The notes under the pieces are model-generated. The model did no database searches, was not told the origin of the DNA, and saw nothing but the letters and a program-made list of their open reading frames with translations. A DNA stretch of 64,000 nt from Durusdinium trenchii. Taxonomy: Eukaryota > Sar > Dinophyceae > Suessiales > Symbiodiniaceae. The position numbers and the translations under genes were made by a program. Numbering within the stretch: the first letter of the stretch is position 1; every line of letters begins with the position of its first letter. The stretch is taken from positions 86,482-150,481 of the forward strand of contig CAXAMN010008369.1 of NCBI GenBank assembly GCA_963970005.1, read 5' to 3'. Positions 46,537 through 54,425 of the stretch are shown here, one piece after another.

Positions 46537-46809
46537 ATGCTTAGTGATATTTTGTCAGCGCTTGGCCCCGTAGTTGGTCTTTGTCACTCGACACCTCGAT
46601 TAGCTGAACTCATCCTGCTCTTTTTGGTGGCCTTCATTCTGGGATTTTGCTGTGGGGGCATCATTGTGGGCCTTTTGATTTCAGCTCGGTGTCGGGTGGC
46701 CACCGCCCGATTGATCTACTTTCTGATTGAGGGCGCAGACCAAGACTTGAGGCCAAGACCAGAAAGGCCGACAGGAAGCCCTGACCGCTTGCAGCGGTAT
46801 CGTGCGTGA
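46537..46809 (+). CDS. small ORF with one transmembrane segment, 5' end of the retroelement
   Basis: ATG at 46537, TGA at 46807-46809, 90 residues. It has a strongly hydrophobic stretch, ELILLFLVAFILGFCCGG, followed by basic residues. The frame continues beyond the TGA with a further hydrophobic segment (LLADLFGIFFLTVGW) and a proline-rich FRPPPGLEDPP up to about 47030. The original protein may therefore have been longer and joined to ORF1. Membrane proteins are not standard in DIRS elements. Function unknown. Confidence 0.35.
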   Translation: MLSDILSALGPVVGLCHSTPRLAELILLFLVAFILGFCCGGIIVGLLISARCRVATARLIYFLIEGADQDLRPRPERPTGSPDRLQRYRA

Positions 46810-47050
46810 AGGACGGCTCCGCTCCTTGGGTGGAGAAACCTGCTTGACAGCATTCCGAGCACACTACGGCGTTGGTGGTGGCTGCTAGCTGACCTGTTTG
46901 GCATTTTCTTTCTCACTGTAGGCTGGGAGGTTGGGTGCCAGAACCTAGCGCAAGAAAGCACGCTGCCGTTCAACTACCTGGCTTTTCGGCCTCCGCCAGG
47001 TCTTGAGGACCCCCCCTGTTTGAGTCAGCAGTTGTTCCTTTTCAAAGACC

Positions 47051-48565
47051 ATGCCGATTGCCGAAAGAGGCATTTTGAACCTGCGTGTGATAAATGGGAA
47101 TGGTCAGCCAGTAGACACCTTGATGCTGAAGTGGCCTGCAGTGGGCAACGAATGGCACCTTGCCCTTCCAGTTCGAGTTTGCGCTACTGGGCTGATTCTA
47201 GCTTTGCCGAAGGGTGCTCTGACGGACGAAGACTTAGAAGCAGGACATGCAGCAGATCCAGATGCCTTGGTGGGTCCCAGTCACGAAGTCAGAGTGAGCT
47301 TGACCGAGACTCCAGATGTCGAAGTGGATGTCGTGTTGGTAGAATTCGCAATGGCCATCAGACTCCAGCTCGAAAACAGGACAGCTCGAAGCCGGAGAGT
47401 GGTGAACGCGTTCACCGAACAGACCCGGGACCTTCAAATGCCCAACATTGCCGAGCTGGACGAACACATGGTGGCTTGGCTCGAGACAGGGGCGCTGCGC
47501 ACAGACGACTTTCAGACGGCAGCGGAAGGACCGCTCGAGGCAGAAGATCGGGACAGTCGGTTGCTTCAGGAGATCTCAAAGCTACAGACTATGATGGACC
47601 GCCGCTTGAGGCTCATGGAGAACCAAATCCACGACCTTCAAGACCGGCAACCCTGACCTGCAGACAATCCGCCAAAGCCCAAAACTCAGCAGCAGCCAGG
47701 AGGCGCCTTGCCGCAAAAGAGCGGCGTGCGAGAAGAGGAAATCTCCGAAGCTGTGGAGGCAGCAAGCCGCTACCTCAAGCCAAGGCCAAAAGCAATGCCC
47801 GACCAGCCGGGAAGAACATTGGAGACTTTTGTAGATACCCCTCAGTTAGAAGAAGTCGACGCGGCCTCGGTAGACGACCTTATGAAACTCTCCATGCTCA
47901 AGCTGATGAAGGACCTACAGCAGAAACAGACCAAAACCAAGTCGAAGAAGAAGCTGCCAGGACTCACCTTTTGGGAAGATTCGGAGTCCAGTCAGGACGA
48001 AAGTGTAGGCTGGAGCTCAAGCAGCAAAGGAGGACGAGGTATCGAAGCAGTAGAGAAGGTGAAGCATGCCATGAAGGGCCATCCCGAGGCCTATCAGGAA
48101 AGGATGGAGCAACGCATGTTGAAAGCTTGCGATGCTACCGAAATGACCCCCTCCATCCCTCTGCAGTTCGTGAAGGGAAGCCCCGTGGGGAAATCGCGAA
48201 CTGCGGGGTACTGTCTCCAGGGATTCGCCGAAGTTCACCGTTTGCTCCTAGAAAGCAAACCCAAGCAGGCACGTTTGCATGTGCTCAGGATGATGGCAGC
48301 TCTAGAGCAGTTCCTGATCGACGAAAGTTGGGTGGTGGCCAGCCGATTGACTTGTACCGAGGAGCCTCCATGGGGTCATTGGGCGACTCAGGATGTGGGC
48401 GCCATCAGGCGTCAACTGGTGTACAATCGACTGTCCGAAAGCACATGGGTGGCGGCAGTGATCAACCAGTTGAAGGAAGAAGAATGGCTGACAAAGAAGC
48501 GGACGGGGCTCAATGCCAAAGGGAACGGCAAGGGCAAGGACAAAGACAAGGACAACGCCACCTGA
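47051..48565 (+). CDS. ORF1, gag-like protein, interrupted by one in-frame TGA
   Basis: ATG at 47051. A 201-codon first part ends in a coiled coil (LLQEISKLQTMMDRRLRLM) and a TGA at 47654-47656. The same frame continues immediately (PADNPPKPKTQQQ) and runs to TGA 48563-48565 with an acidic Ser-rich segment and a Lys/Gly/Asp-rich tail (GKGKDKDKD). The continuity on both sides shows a single lesion or a programmed readthrough. By position it corresponds to the nucleocapsid-type ORF of retroelements. No zinc knuckle was seen. Confidence 0.6.
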
Positions 48566-51500
48566 GAGCCCACAGATTTTTGAACTGGGTTTGCCCGCAT
48601 GTAATTAAAGAGTCCAACCCACCTGCTGAGTTTCGTACCCCTTTTGATTGGTTGCGTAACTTAGTGAGTGATCTTTTGAATTCGGATCTGACTGTGTCTT
48701 GCTATGTGCGAAGCACTTTGAAGCCTTCGCAGGAATCCAAACCGGACAGCAAAGGAGCTGACCTATATCCGTGTCCTCCTCCTTACCCTTGGGCTATTAC
48801 CAAAACTGGTTCCCCAAGGAGGTCCGCTCGTAGGGTGCAGCGATGGAAAGTTCGTAGGGCGGTTGAGATTTGGGTCAACTTGTTGGTTTGTGGTTTGTCG
48901 CAACAGGCGATTGGATGTGCTGTTGCACCCGAGCGTGGGAGGTCTGGGGCCCCTTTAAACAACTCACAACTAGCAATGGTAGAGTTTTTGAAGGGTCTTG
49001 CATGTTCTGTTGTCCGCCTGGGCCTGGAATCCAGTGGCGGCTCACGCTTGCCCGCAGCTAGGAACCGATTGGAGCAGTTGCGAGAGCAATTAAGTAGTCT
49101 AATTAAGTTGCCGTATGCATGTTCTTTTAGGGCCTTCGTCGAAAAGAAAGACCCCTCTTTTGCTGCGACAAAAGCTTTGCCAGTCATTGCGGAACGTTTG
49201 AGTTTGCCCAGTGAAGTGCGAGACTTTGACCCAACCCCATTTTTAACTCCTCTGTTTCGAAAAATCTACGAAGAGCCCGGCGCCTTTTTGAAAGCGCCCC
49301 AAGACATGCCGGAACCGGTGAAGATTAAGGGCACTGCCACTCGACAAGAGCTCCTCAAAGTGTTTCAACGATGGGACCGACTCAACCGCCTTTTTGTTTG
49401 CAAGAGTTCTGATGTGGATGAGTCTGATAGGTGTGAATTGTTTGCCGTGGCTAAAGATGAAGAGAAGGACCGGCAAATCTTGCATAGAAAAAGGCGGAAC
49501 CAAAGAGAACAGCATTTTGTTGGGGCTTCTAGGGACCTGCCTCACGGCGTGCTTTTGTGCCAACTCCCCATGGAAAGGACTCATGTGTTAGTGTGTTCTG
49601 TTGATGATGTTAAGGACTTTTACCATGCTTACACTGCTTCGGAGGCTAGGGCCAAAAGTTCACCGGTAGGTCCCTCGTTTTGGTACAGAGAGGTGGCCCA
49701 TTTGAAGGCGTGTCAAGATGCTCTCAATGAAGGGCGAATCAAGCCAGGTGACAAGCTGGTGTGTTGCTTTAAAGGGTTAGGTATGGGAGACCACGCTGCT
49801 GTTGACATTGCCCAGGAAAGTCATGTGAACGTGTTAAGAACTTTTGGGGGAATGCAGGATAGTGAAACTCTTTCCTACCGTAAACCATTGCCTTTAAGCA
49901 CTACTGGCTTCTATGAGGGAGTGATGATCGATGATCACTTGGGAGTTCAGCTCTTGCCTCGCTTGTCTTCTCGAAAGCGCACTCTCGCGCAACCTGGAAG
50001 AGACGAAGCGGCCTTTGCATCAGCTGAGGAGGCTTACGCCAAGGTTGGATTAGAAGCCCACCCCAAGAAACGACGGAGACGAGTTCTACATGCGCAGGTT
50101 TGGGGAGCTGAAATTGAAGGTGAGAAGGGTCTTGTTGGCCCTAACAGAGGACGACTTTTTCAACTGGCAAAGTTTTCGGCCGAACTAGCAAAGCCGGGAG
50201 GGGTAGATTTGAAAATCGTCGAGGCTGTGACGGGGTTATGGGCCCATTGCGCTCAGTACAGGCGACCCATGTTCAGCTTCACGCACGCAATTTACCATCA
50301 GCAGGGACCTTCTACAGGGGAAACAGTGTTTAGACTCTCCAGAGAAGCCCGTAATGAACTGATGGTTTTGGCTTTGCTTGCCCCCTTATGTTTGAACGAT
50401 TTGACTGTGTTGCCTGATCCTTTTGTTTATTGTGTTGATGCTTCGCCTTCCGGGGCGGGTTGTTGTCGGGTTAGGGTTGGTGAAAACGTTTCTAGACAGT
50501 TGTGGAGGAGGGGGGACAAACAGGGCTACCGTATGCCGCTTCTCAGCCGACTTGGAGCCAGTTTGAAAGGTTCAGGTTGGAACGAGGATGCCGTATATGA
50601 TTTTTTGACAGAGACAGAAGATGACCGCGAAGCTTGCGGTTCTTTGCCCAAATTCAATCATGTCCGAGATTGGACGGGGTCTTTTTTACAGAAGGCTTTT
50701 GCTGCGGATTGGAGCCCTGGTTGGCCCACGCACTTGGAAGAGTCCCCGTTCGATTTTTTGGAACTATATTCTGGCTGCGCTCAGATGAGTAAATCATGGG
50801 CTAGACACGGGTTTCGAACGTTGCCCCCTCTTGAGCTTAAGCAGGGATGGGATCTTAAGGACGCCGGACTTTTTTGGGGGATTTTGGGGTTGGTTCGTTG
50901 TGGGAAAGTGAAGTTTATTTGGTGGTCCCCTCCTTGTACTACGTTTTCATTAGCGCGGTGTCCTAAAGTCCGATCCCTGCGTATTCCTTGGGGATTTGAC
51001 CTGTTGGATTTGGTGACCATGTTGGGAAATCTGCATGCTGCCCAAAGCTTACTTATTGCTATGGTGCAGTTAGCGGTTGGGCACTTTTTCGCAGGTGAAC
51101 AGCCGGGTTTCGGATTTATGAGGGCCCTTGAACCGTGGACTTTTCTGAAACTTTTGGGCGTTCCGGAAATCCTGTTTGATTGGTGTAGGTATGGGCAACC
51201 TTTTCGGAAAACGACGCGTTTATTCAGTAATTTCCCGCATTTTGACCGTTTAGGCAAACGTTGTCATCATGTTAGCAGGCATGTTCCGTTGAAGGGAGCC
51301 ACTACTACCCAAGCTGGGGCCTACTCTAAAACCTTTTGTGATGCTGTTGCCAGACATTGTTGTTCGTTTTGGCCTCCTTTTGAACAAAAGGCCCCGGAAC
51401 AGCAAAACATCAGGGGAGACAGGAATGGACTTAGGCAAGGTCGTAAGCAGAAATTTGCATCTCCTTTGTGGGCGGTGCAGTTGTCGGAGTCTATGCCTTG

Positions 51501-52698
51501 GAAGCCTTTCACGCAGTACCAATTCAAACATGTGTCCCATATCAACTTGCAAGAAACGAAAGCGAGACGTTCTCTTTTTAAACGCCTTAAACGTGATCAG
51601 CGCGTTGTTCTTTTTCAAGACTCCCGAGTCAATTTAGGATCGCTGGCTAAAGGACGCAGTCCTTCCTCAAGTCTGAATCTTTTGATGCGGCAAGAAGCCC
51701 CTTATCTTCTTGGAAAAAACTTGTATGTGGCAGGGGTGCACTTGCCCACTTGGAGTATTAGAGCTGATGGCCCAAGCCGCCAAAGAAAGGTTGATCCCCC
51801 TCGGATTGCGGTGCCTTCATGGTTTTGGCAGCTTTGCCGTCAGCGCGCGCCTTCACAAGATTTCTTGAGTCCCTTAGAAGGCCATCCTAGGGCTCATGCT
51901 CGGTGGTGTGTTTTGGTGGGCGCTCTTCTCCTTCGTGACCAAGACCCAAGCCCCTCGCCCTACCACAGGCCTTCGCTCCAGAACCCAGCTTCTTCAAGGG
52001 CGGCTCACCGAAAAGACTCGATCCATCCGCAGCGAACTACTCCTGACCTTTACTCAATGGTTGACGCCTCAACTGCAGGGGTACAGCTTGGATTGTTTGG
52101 CTCGGAAGCACATAGACGTTTTGTCCGAATACTTAGAAGAATATATCATTCATTTGTACGTGTCCGGACATTCCAAAAGAGCAGCAGCCGAGACCTTGAA
52201 TGCCCTGGTGCAGACTTATGGATGGCTGAGGCCCTCGCTTGCCGGGCCGTGGGGGGTGATTCGGTCATGGGAACGTCAGGAACCTCCCCACCATCATCCT
52301 CCTATTCCAGTCCATGTTCTGCGTGCTCTTGTAGCTTGTGCTTTGGTTTGGCAATGGCCCAGGACAGCGGTGATGTTGGCGCTTGGCTTTTTTGCTTTAC
52401 TGAGGCCTGCAGAGTGTATTGGTTTGCGGCGGCACGACTTGGCGCTCCCCGACGACCACCTCGAAGGGGACGTGTTGTATGTGCGCATCGGGTCCCCCAA
52501 AACCCGGTTCCGCACGGCTCAAGACCAGCATGTGAGAGTGGACGAACCAGGCCTTGCTTTGTGGATAGCATGGACCCTTCGCTCCATGCCGATGTGGCAG
52601 CGTATTTGGAATGGGTCCTTAGCTGCCTTCAGGCGGCGGTACGAGCTGCTACAAATCCACGTCTTGCACAAAGTCCTGTTTCTTCCCTCCTCCCTTAG
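48565..52698 (+). CDS. ORF2: reverse transcriptase / RNase H with embedded C5-DNA-methyltransferase-like domain
   Basis: Open from the end of ORF1 in the -1 frame relative to it, with no convincing start codon, so frameshifting is possible. RT motifs are DVKDFYHAY (Asp at 49606), GLGMGDHAAV (about 49774) and MIDDHLG (two Asp at 49930-49935). RNase H starts with VYCVDASPSGAG (Asp at 50437). A DNMT-like domain then follows, with FDFLELYSGCAQ (50749), SPPCTTFS (catalytic-type Cys at 50935), GEQPGFGF (Glu at 51097), FRKTTRLFSNF and AGAYSKTFCDAVA. RNase H resumes with HINLQETKA (Glu 51553), FQDSRVNLGSLAKGRS (Asp 51619) and RADGPSR (Asp 51766). All key acidic and Cys residues are present. Sequence after about 51900 overlaps ORF3 and is probably not meaningful in this frame. 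Confidence 0.8.
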   Translation, partial: RAHRFLNWVCPHVIKESNPPAEFRTPFDWLRNLVSDLLNSDLTVSCYVRSTLKPSQESKPDSKGADLYPCPPPYPWAITKTGSPRRSARRVQRWKVRRAVEIWVNLLVCGLSQQAIGCAVAPERGRSGAPLNNSQLAMVEFLKGLACSVVRLGLESSGGSRLPAARNRLEQLREQLSSLIKLPYACSFRAFVEKKDPSFAATKALPVIAERLSLPSEVRDFDPTPFLTPLFRKIYEEPGAFLKAPQDMPEPVKIKGTATRQELLKVFQRWDRLNRLFVCKSSDVDESDRCELFAVAKDEEKDRQILHRKRRNQREQHFVGASRDLPHGVLLCQLPMERTHVLVCSVDDVKDFYHAYTASEARAKSSPVGPSFWYREVAHLKACQDALNEGRIKPGDKLVCCFKGLGMGDHAAVDIAQESHVNVLRTFGGMQDSETLSYRKPLPLSTTGFYEGVMIDDHLGVQLLPRLSSRKRTLAQPGRDEAAFASAEEAYAKVGLEAHPKKRRRRVLHAQVWGAEIEGEKGLVGPNRGRLFQLAKFSAELAKPGGVDLKIVEAVTGLWAHCAQYRRPMFSFTHAIYHQQGPSTGETVFRLSREARNELMVLALLAPLCLNDLTVLPDPFVYCVDASPSGAGCCRVRVGENVSRQLWRRGDKQGYRMPLLSRLGASLKGSGWNEDAVYDFLTETEDDREACGSLPKFNHVRDWTGSFLQKAFAADWSPGWPTHLEESPFDFLELYSGCAQMSKSWARHGFRTLPPLELKQGWDLKDAGLFWGILGLVRCGKVKFIWWSPPCTTFSLARCPKVRSLRIPWGFDLLDLVTMLGNLHAAQSLLIAMVQLAVGHFFAGEQPGFGFMRALEPWTFLKLLGVPEILFDWCRYGQPFRKTTRLFSNFPHFDRLGKRCHHVSRHVPLKGATTTQAGAYSKTFCDAVARHCCSFWPPFEQKAPEQQNIRGDRNGLRQGRKQKFASPLWAVQLSESMPWKPFTQYQFKHVSHINLQETKARRSLFKRLKRDQRVVLFQDSRVNLGSLAKGRSPSSSLNLLMRQEAPYLLGKNLYVAGVHLPTWSIRADGPSRQRKVDPPRIAVPSWFWQLCRQRAPSQDFLSPLEGHPRAHARWCVLVGALLLRDQDPSPSPYHRPSLQNPASSRAAHRKDSIHPQRTTPDLYSMVDASTAGVQLGLFGSEAHRRFVRILRRIYHSFVRVRTFQKSSSRDLECPGADLWMAEALACRAVGGDSVMGTSGTSPPSSSYSSPCSACSCSLCFGLAMAQDSGDVGAWLFCFTEACRVYWFAAARLGAPRRPPRRGRVVCAHRVPQNPVPHGSRPACESGRTRPCFVDSMDPSLHADVAAYLEWVLSCLQAAVRAATNPRLAQSPVSSLLP

Positions 52699-52924
52699 GC
52701 CTGGGGGCGCCACTTACCTTTTTCGCTTGTTCAATGAAGACCTGGTCAAACTCCAATGGCGCGGCCGTTGGCGCTCCTTCAAAATGTTGGAGATCTACGT
52801 GCAGGAGCTTGGAGCTGCTCAGGTTTGGATTCGTTTTGACCCTCAAACAAGGCGAGGGGTTTTGTTTTTGGGTGATTGTTTTCTTCGTGTGTTGCATGCT
52901 TGTCGGCCTGTAGGACCGCCGTAG
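51896..52924 (+). CDS. ORF3: tyrosine recombinase (DIRS-type)
   Basis: ATG at 51896 follows a stop in the same frame at 51875 and overlaps ORF2 in the +1 frame; the stop is TAG at 52922-52924 (342 residues). Catalytic boxes are FFALLRPAECIGLRR (Arg at 52403), GSPKTRFR (Lys at 52499), SSLRPGGATYLF (Arg at 52697) and RWRSFKMLEIYVQE (Tyr nucleophile at 52796). The box-II histidine of classical enzymes is a serine here, a variation to check against relatives. Its role would be to integrate the element's cDNA by recombination instead of using a DDE integrase. The ORF is intact. Confidence 0.75.
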   Translation: MLGGVFWWALFSFVTKTQAPRPTTGLRSRTQLLQGRLTEKTRSIRSELLLTFTQWLTPQLQGYSLDCLARKHIDVLSEYLEEYIIHLYVSGHSKRAAAETLNALVQTYGWLRPSLAGPWGVIRSWERQEPPHHHPPIPVHVLRALVACALVWQWPRTAVMLALGFFALLRPAECIGLRRHDLALPDDHLEGDVLYVRIGSPKTRFRTAQDQHVRVDEPGLALWIAWTLRSMPMWQRIWNGSLAAFRRRYELLQIHVLHKVLFLPSSLRPGGATYLFRLFNEDLVKLQWRGRWRSFKMLEIYVQELGAAQVWIRFDPQTRRGVLFLGDCFLRVLHACRPVGPP

Positions 52925-53019
52925 TGTTGTAGGACCCGATGCCCGCCCCCCCGGAATGGGCACGATGGGGAGGAACCTTTGTTTTTTAAATCCGCTGGTT
53001 CCCATCGTCGAAAATAGAC

Positions 53020-53029
53020 NNNNNNNNNN
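53020..53029. other. assembly gap (10 N)
   Basis: Ten N lie inside the 3' end of the retroelement, so the true length of its terminal region is unknown. Confidence 0.99.
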
Positions 53030-53075
53030 GCACAGCGGCTCACATTGTCAAAGCTGCAAGAGAATGGGACAAGAA

Positions 53076-54297
53076 TAATTATGCACGTCAGTGGTCTTTG
53101 GTGGGTTGGAATTTGTTAGCTGAAGACTGCTGAAGCTTTGCTATATTTTTAAAGGAGGAGTGGTTCGGGTCGTCAATCATTTGCATGTATACAATACACA
53201 ACTAGATCGACTCAGGCAAGGTCTTGATGATTTTCCAGAATGCTTGACGGGCCAAACAAGAATTAGCAGCTAGCAGAAATGGTTTCGACATCAACTGGGT
53301 CTCGATTTCACATTTTGTTTGGCTGGGGTGTGAGAATTGGTATACAAACTTTGTATTACGTGCAAATATAAACTATATTCCTATTTCAACCGTTTGCCGT
53401 TCTTTCCTCATGTCTCACTTCTCTCCTCGCGCCTCGCCGGCCGATTTCGCCGGTCGGTCGTAGGCAGAGATCCCGACCCGGCCGAGCGTCACCGGGAGCA
53501 GTTGCATCGATTCCTGCGCCACGTGGGGAAGGACACCGGCGAAGTCGTCCGGAGCCGCGCGGCGGAACATCTGTGCTGGAAACGTGCTCAGCCATGCTCA
53601 TCAGCCACTCGTGAAGTCTTTCCGGATTGGAAGACCTTGGTGAAAGAGGCAGATCGGCAGATCTAGACAGTTGATTGACATGTGGCTCTTGCGGTCAGTT
53701 GGGGCAGTGCAACTTCTGATCTTGTCAACATGTGGGCCAGCTGCCTCAACCCGTGTGATCGGAAAACATGCTGGCAACATCGGACGGGCACTGGGAGATG
53801 ACATGCTGAGCTGAGCACGAAAAGGACTTTCCTATACTTTTCCTACTTTCCTGGACTTCGGAAGTCATCCCCGGATTGGGTCCGGCCCGGCAGGAGCCCA
53901 TTTTCTTCGAGGACGTGGAGGGGGGGGGGTCCTGAAGGGGGCCAGAATGGGTTCCGGGGAGAGGGTCCAGAGGGGTCCGGAGGGGTCCAGAGGGGTCTAT
54001 GGGTTGAGTGAGTTCGGTTGGGACTTGACAGGAGAGGGTCTTCATTGAAGTCATGAATATTGGGAAGCAATTTTGAGGGCTCTGAATTCGAGCATTAAAG
54101 CCCTGATTGGCTTCAAGAAGAGCAGAACAGCAATCGGCATGTTTGGAGGAATTTGCAGATGAAATACACCTGGGAACCACAACCAACACCAATATCAGCC
54201 CAAAGAGAAGAACATGACGAAAACACGTTAACTTTGGGAACATCAACCAAAGACTGTAGCAGGGCTGGTGTGTATGTGTAGTTGTGGCAAAAGCCGA
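53076..54297. repeat. segmental duplication, copy 2, middle part
   Basis: Matches 36047-37387 of copy 1, with an extra roughly 115 bp (about 53110-53225) and several deletions. It contains exon candidate B at 53464-53583. Confidence 0.8.
53464..53583 (+). CDS. exon candidate B in duplicated segment, copy 2
   Basis: Frame RDPDPAERHREQLHRFLRHV, then GKD and AAEHLCWK. It has the same length (120 nt) and same donor (AAAC/GTGC) as copy 1 at 36289-36408, despite many base differences. Unknown family. Confidence 0.35.
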
Positions 54298-54305
54298 CTT
54301 AGAAT
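54296..54305. repeat. left flanking direct repeat (possible target-site duplication)
   Basis: GACTTAGAAT, identical to 62446-62455. The preceding AAGC-C/T is also shared, giving 14 of 15 matching positions. Confidence 0.5.
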
Positions 54306-54324
54306 AGTTATATATACCTTGGGA

Positions 54325-54425
54325 ACCTAAACCCTGACTTTTCTTCGGGTTTGAGAGCAGACCTCGGGTATTCTCAAAAAATCGGCCAAACCTCGGGTTT
54401 CCCGAGCAAACCCTGGGTATGGTCA
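54325..54425. repeat. subterminal repeats, left end
   Basis: AACCTAAACCC, CTTCGGGTTTGAG, ACCTCGGGTATT, AACCTCGGGTTTCCCGAGC and AAACCCTGGGTAT follow one another. Similar CTCGGG units lie at 62318-62370, and AAACCC/GGGTTT units at 60940-61090. Confidence 0.55.

Larger units (their letters stand above)
46469..53075 (+). mobile_element. tyrosine-recombinase (DIRS-like) retrotransposon with an embedded DNA methyltransferase domain
   Basis: Limits come from comparison with the uninterrupted copy 1 (36040-36055). The left flank ends at 46468 and the right flank resumes TAATTATG at 53076. Only one or two ambiguous bases are shared, so there is no clear target-site duplication at these edges, as expected for tyrosine-recombinase elements. 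The content in order is a small membrane ORF (46537-46809), gag-like ORF1 (47051-48565, one TGA), RT/RNase H with inserted DNMT (48565-about 51900) and recombinase (51896-52924). A 10-N gap lies at 53020-53029. Retrotransposons carrying DNMTs have been reported in Symbiodinium; how this copy relates to them must be checked. Confidence 0.8.

Noticed and set aside
47020-48564. First 515 codons of the 1892-codon frame as part of the polyprotein
   Set aside because: They overlap ORF1, which is the protein-like frame here. The overlapping reading is Arg/Ser-rich nonsense typical of a shadow frame and begins at TTG.
46469-53075. Terminal inverted repeats of the retroelement (GTCTTGCGATTCTT against the complement of the right end)
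   Set aside because: The match needs a gap and is short. The right end contains an assembly gap, so I do not claim inverted termini.
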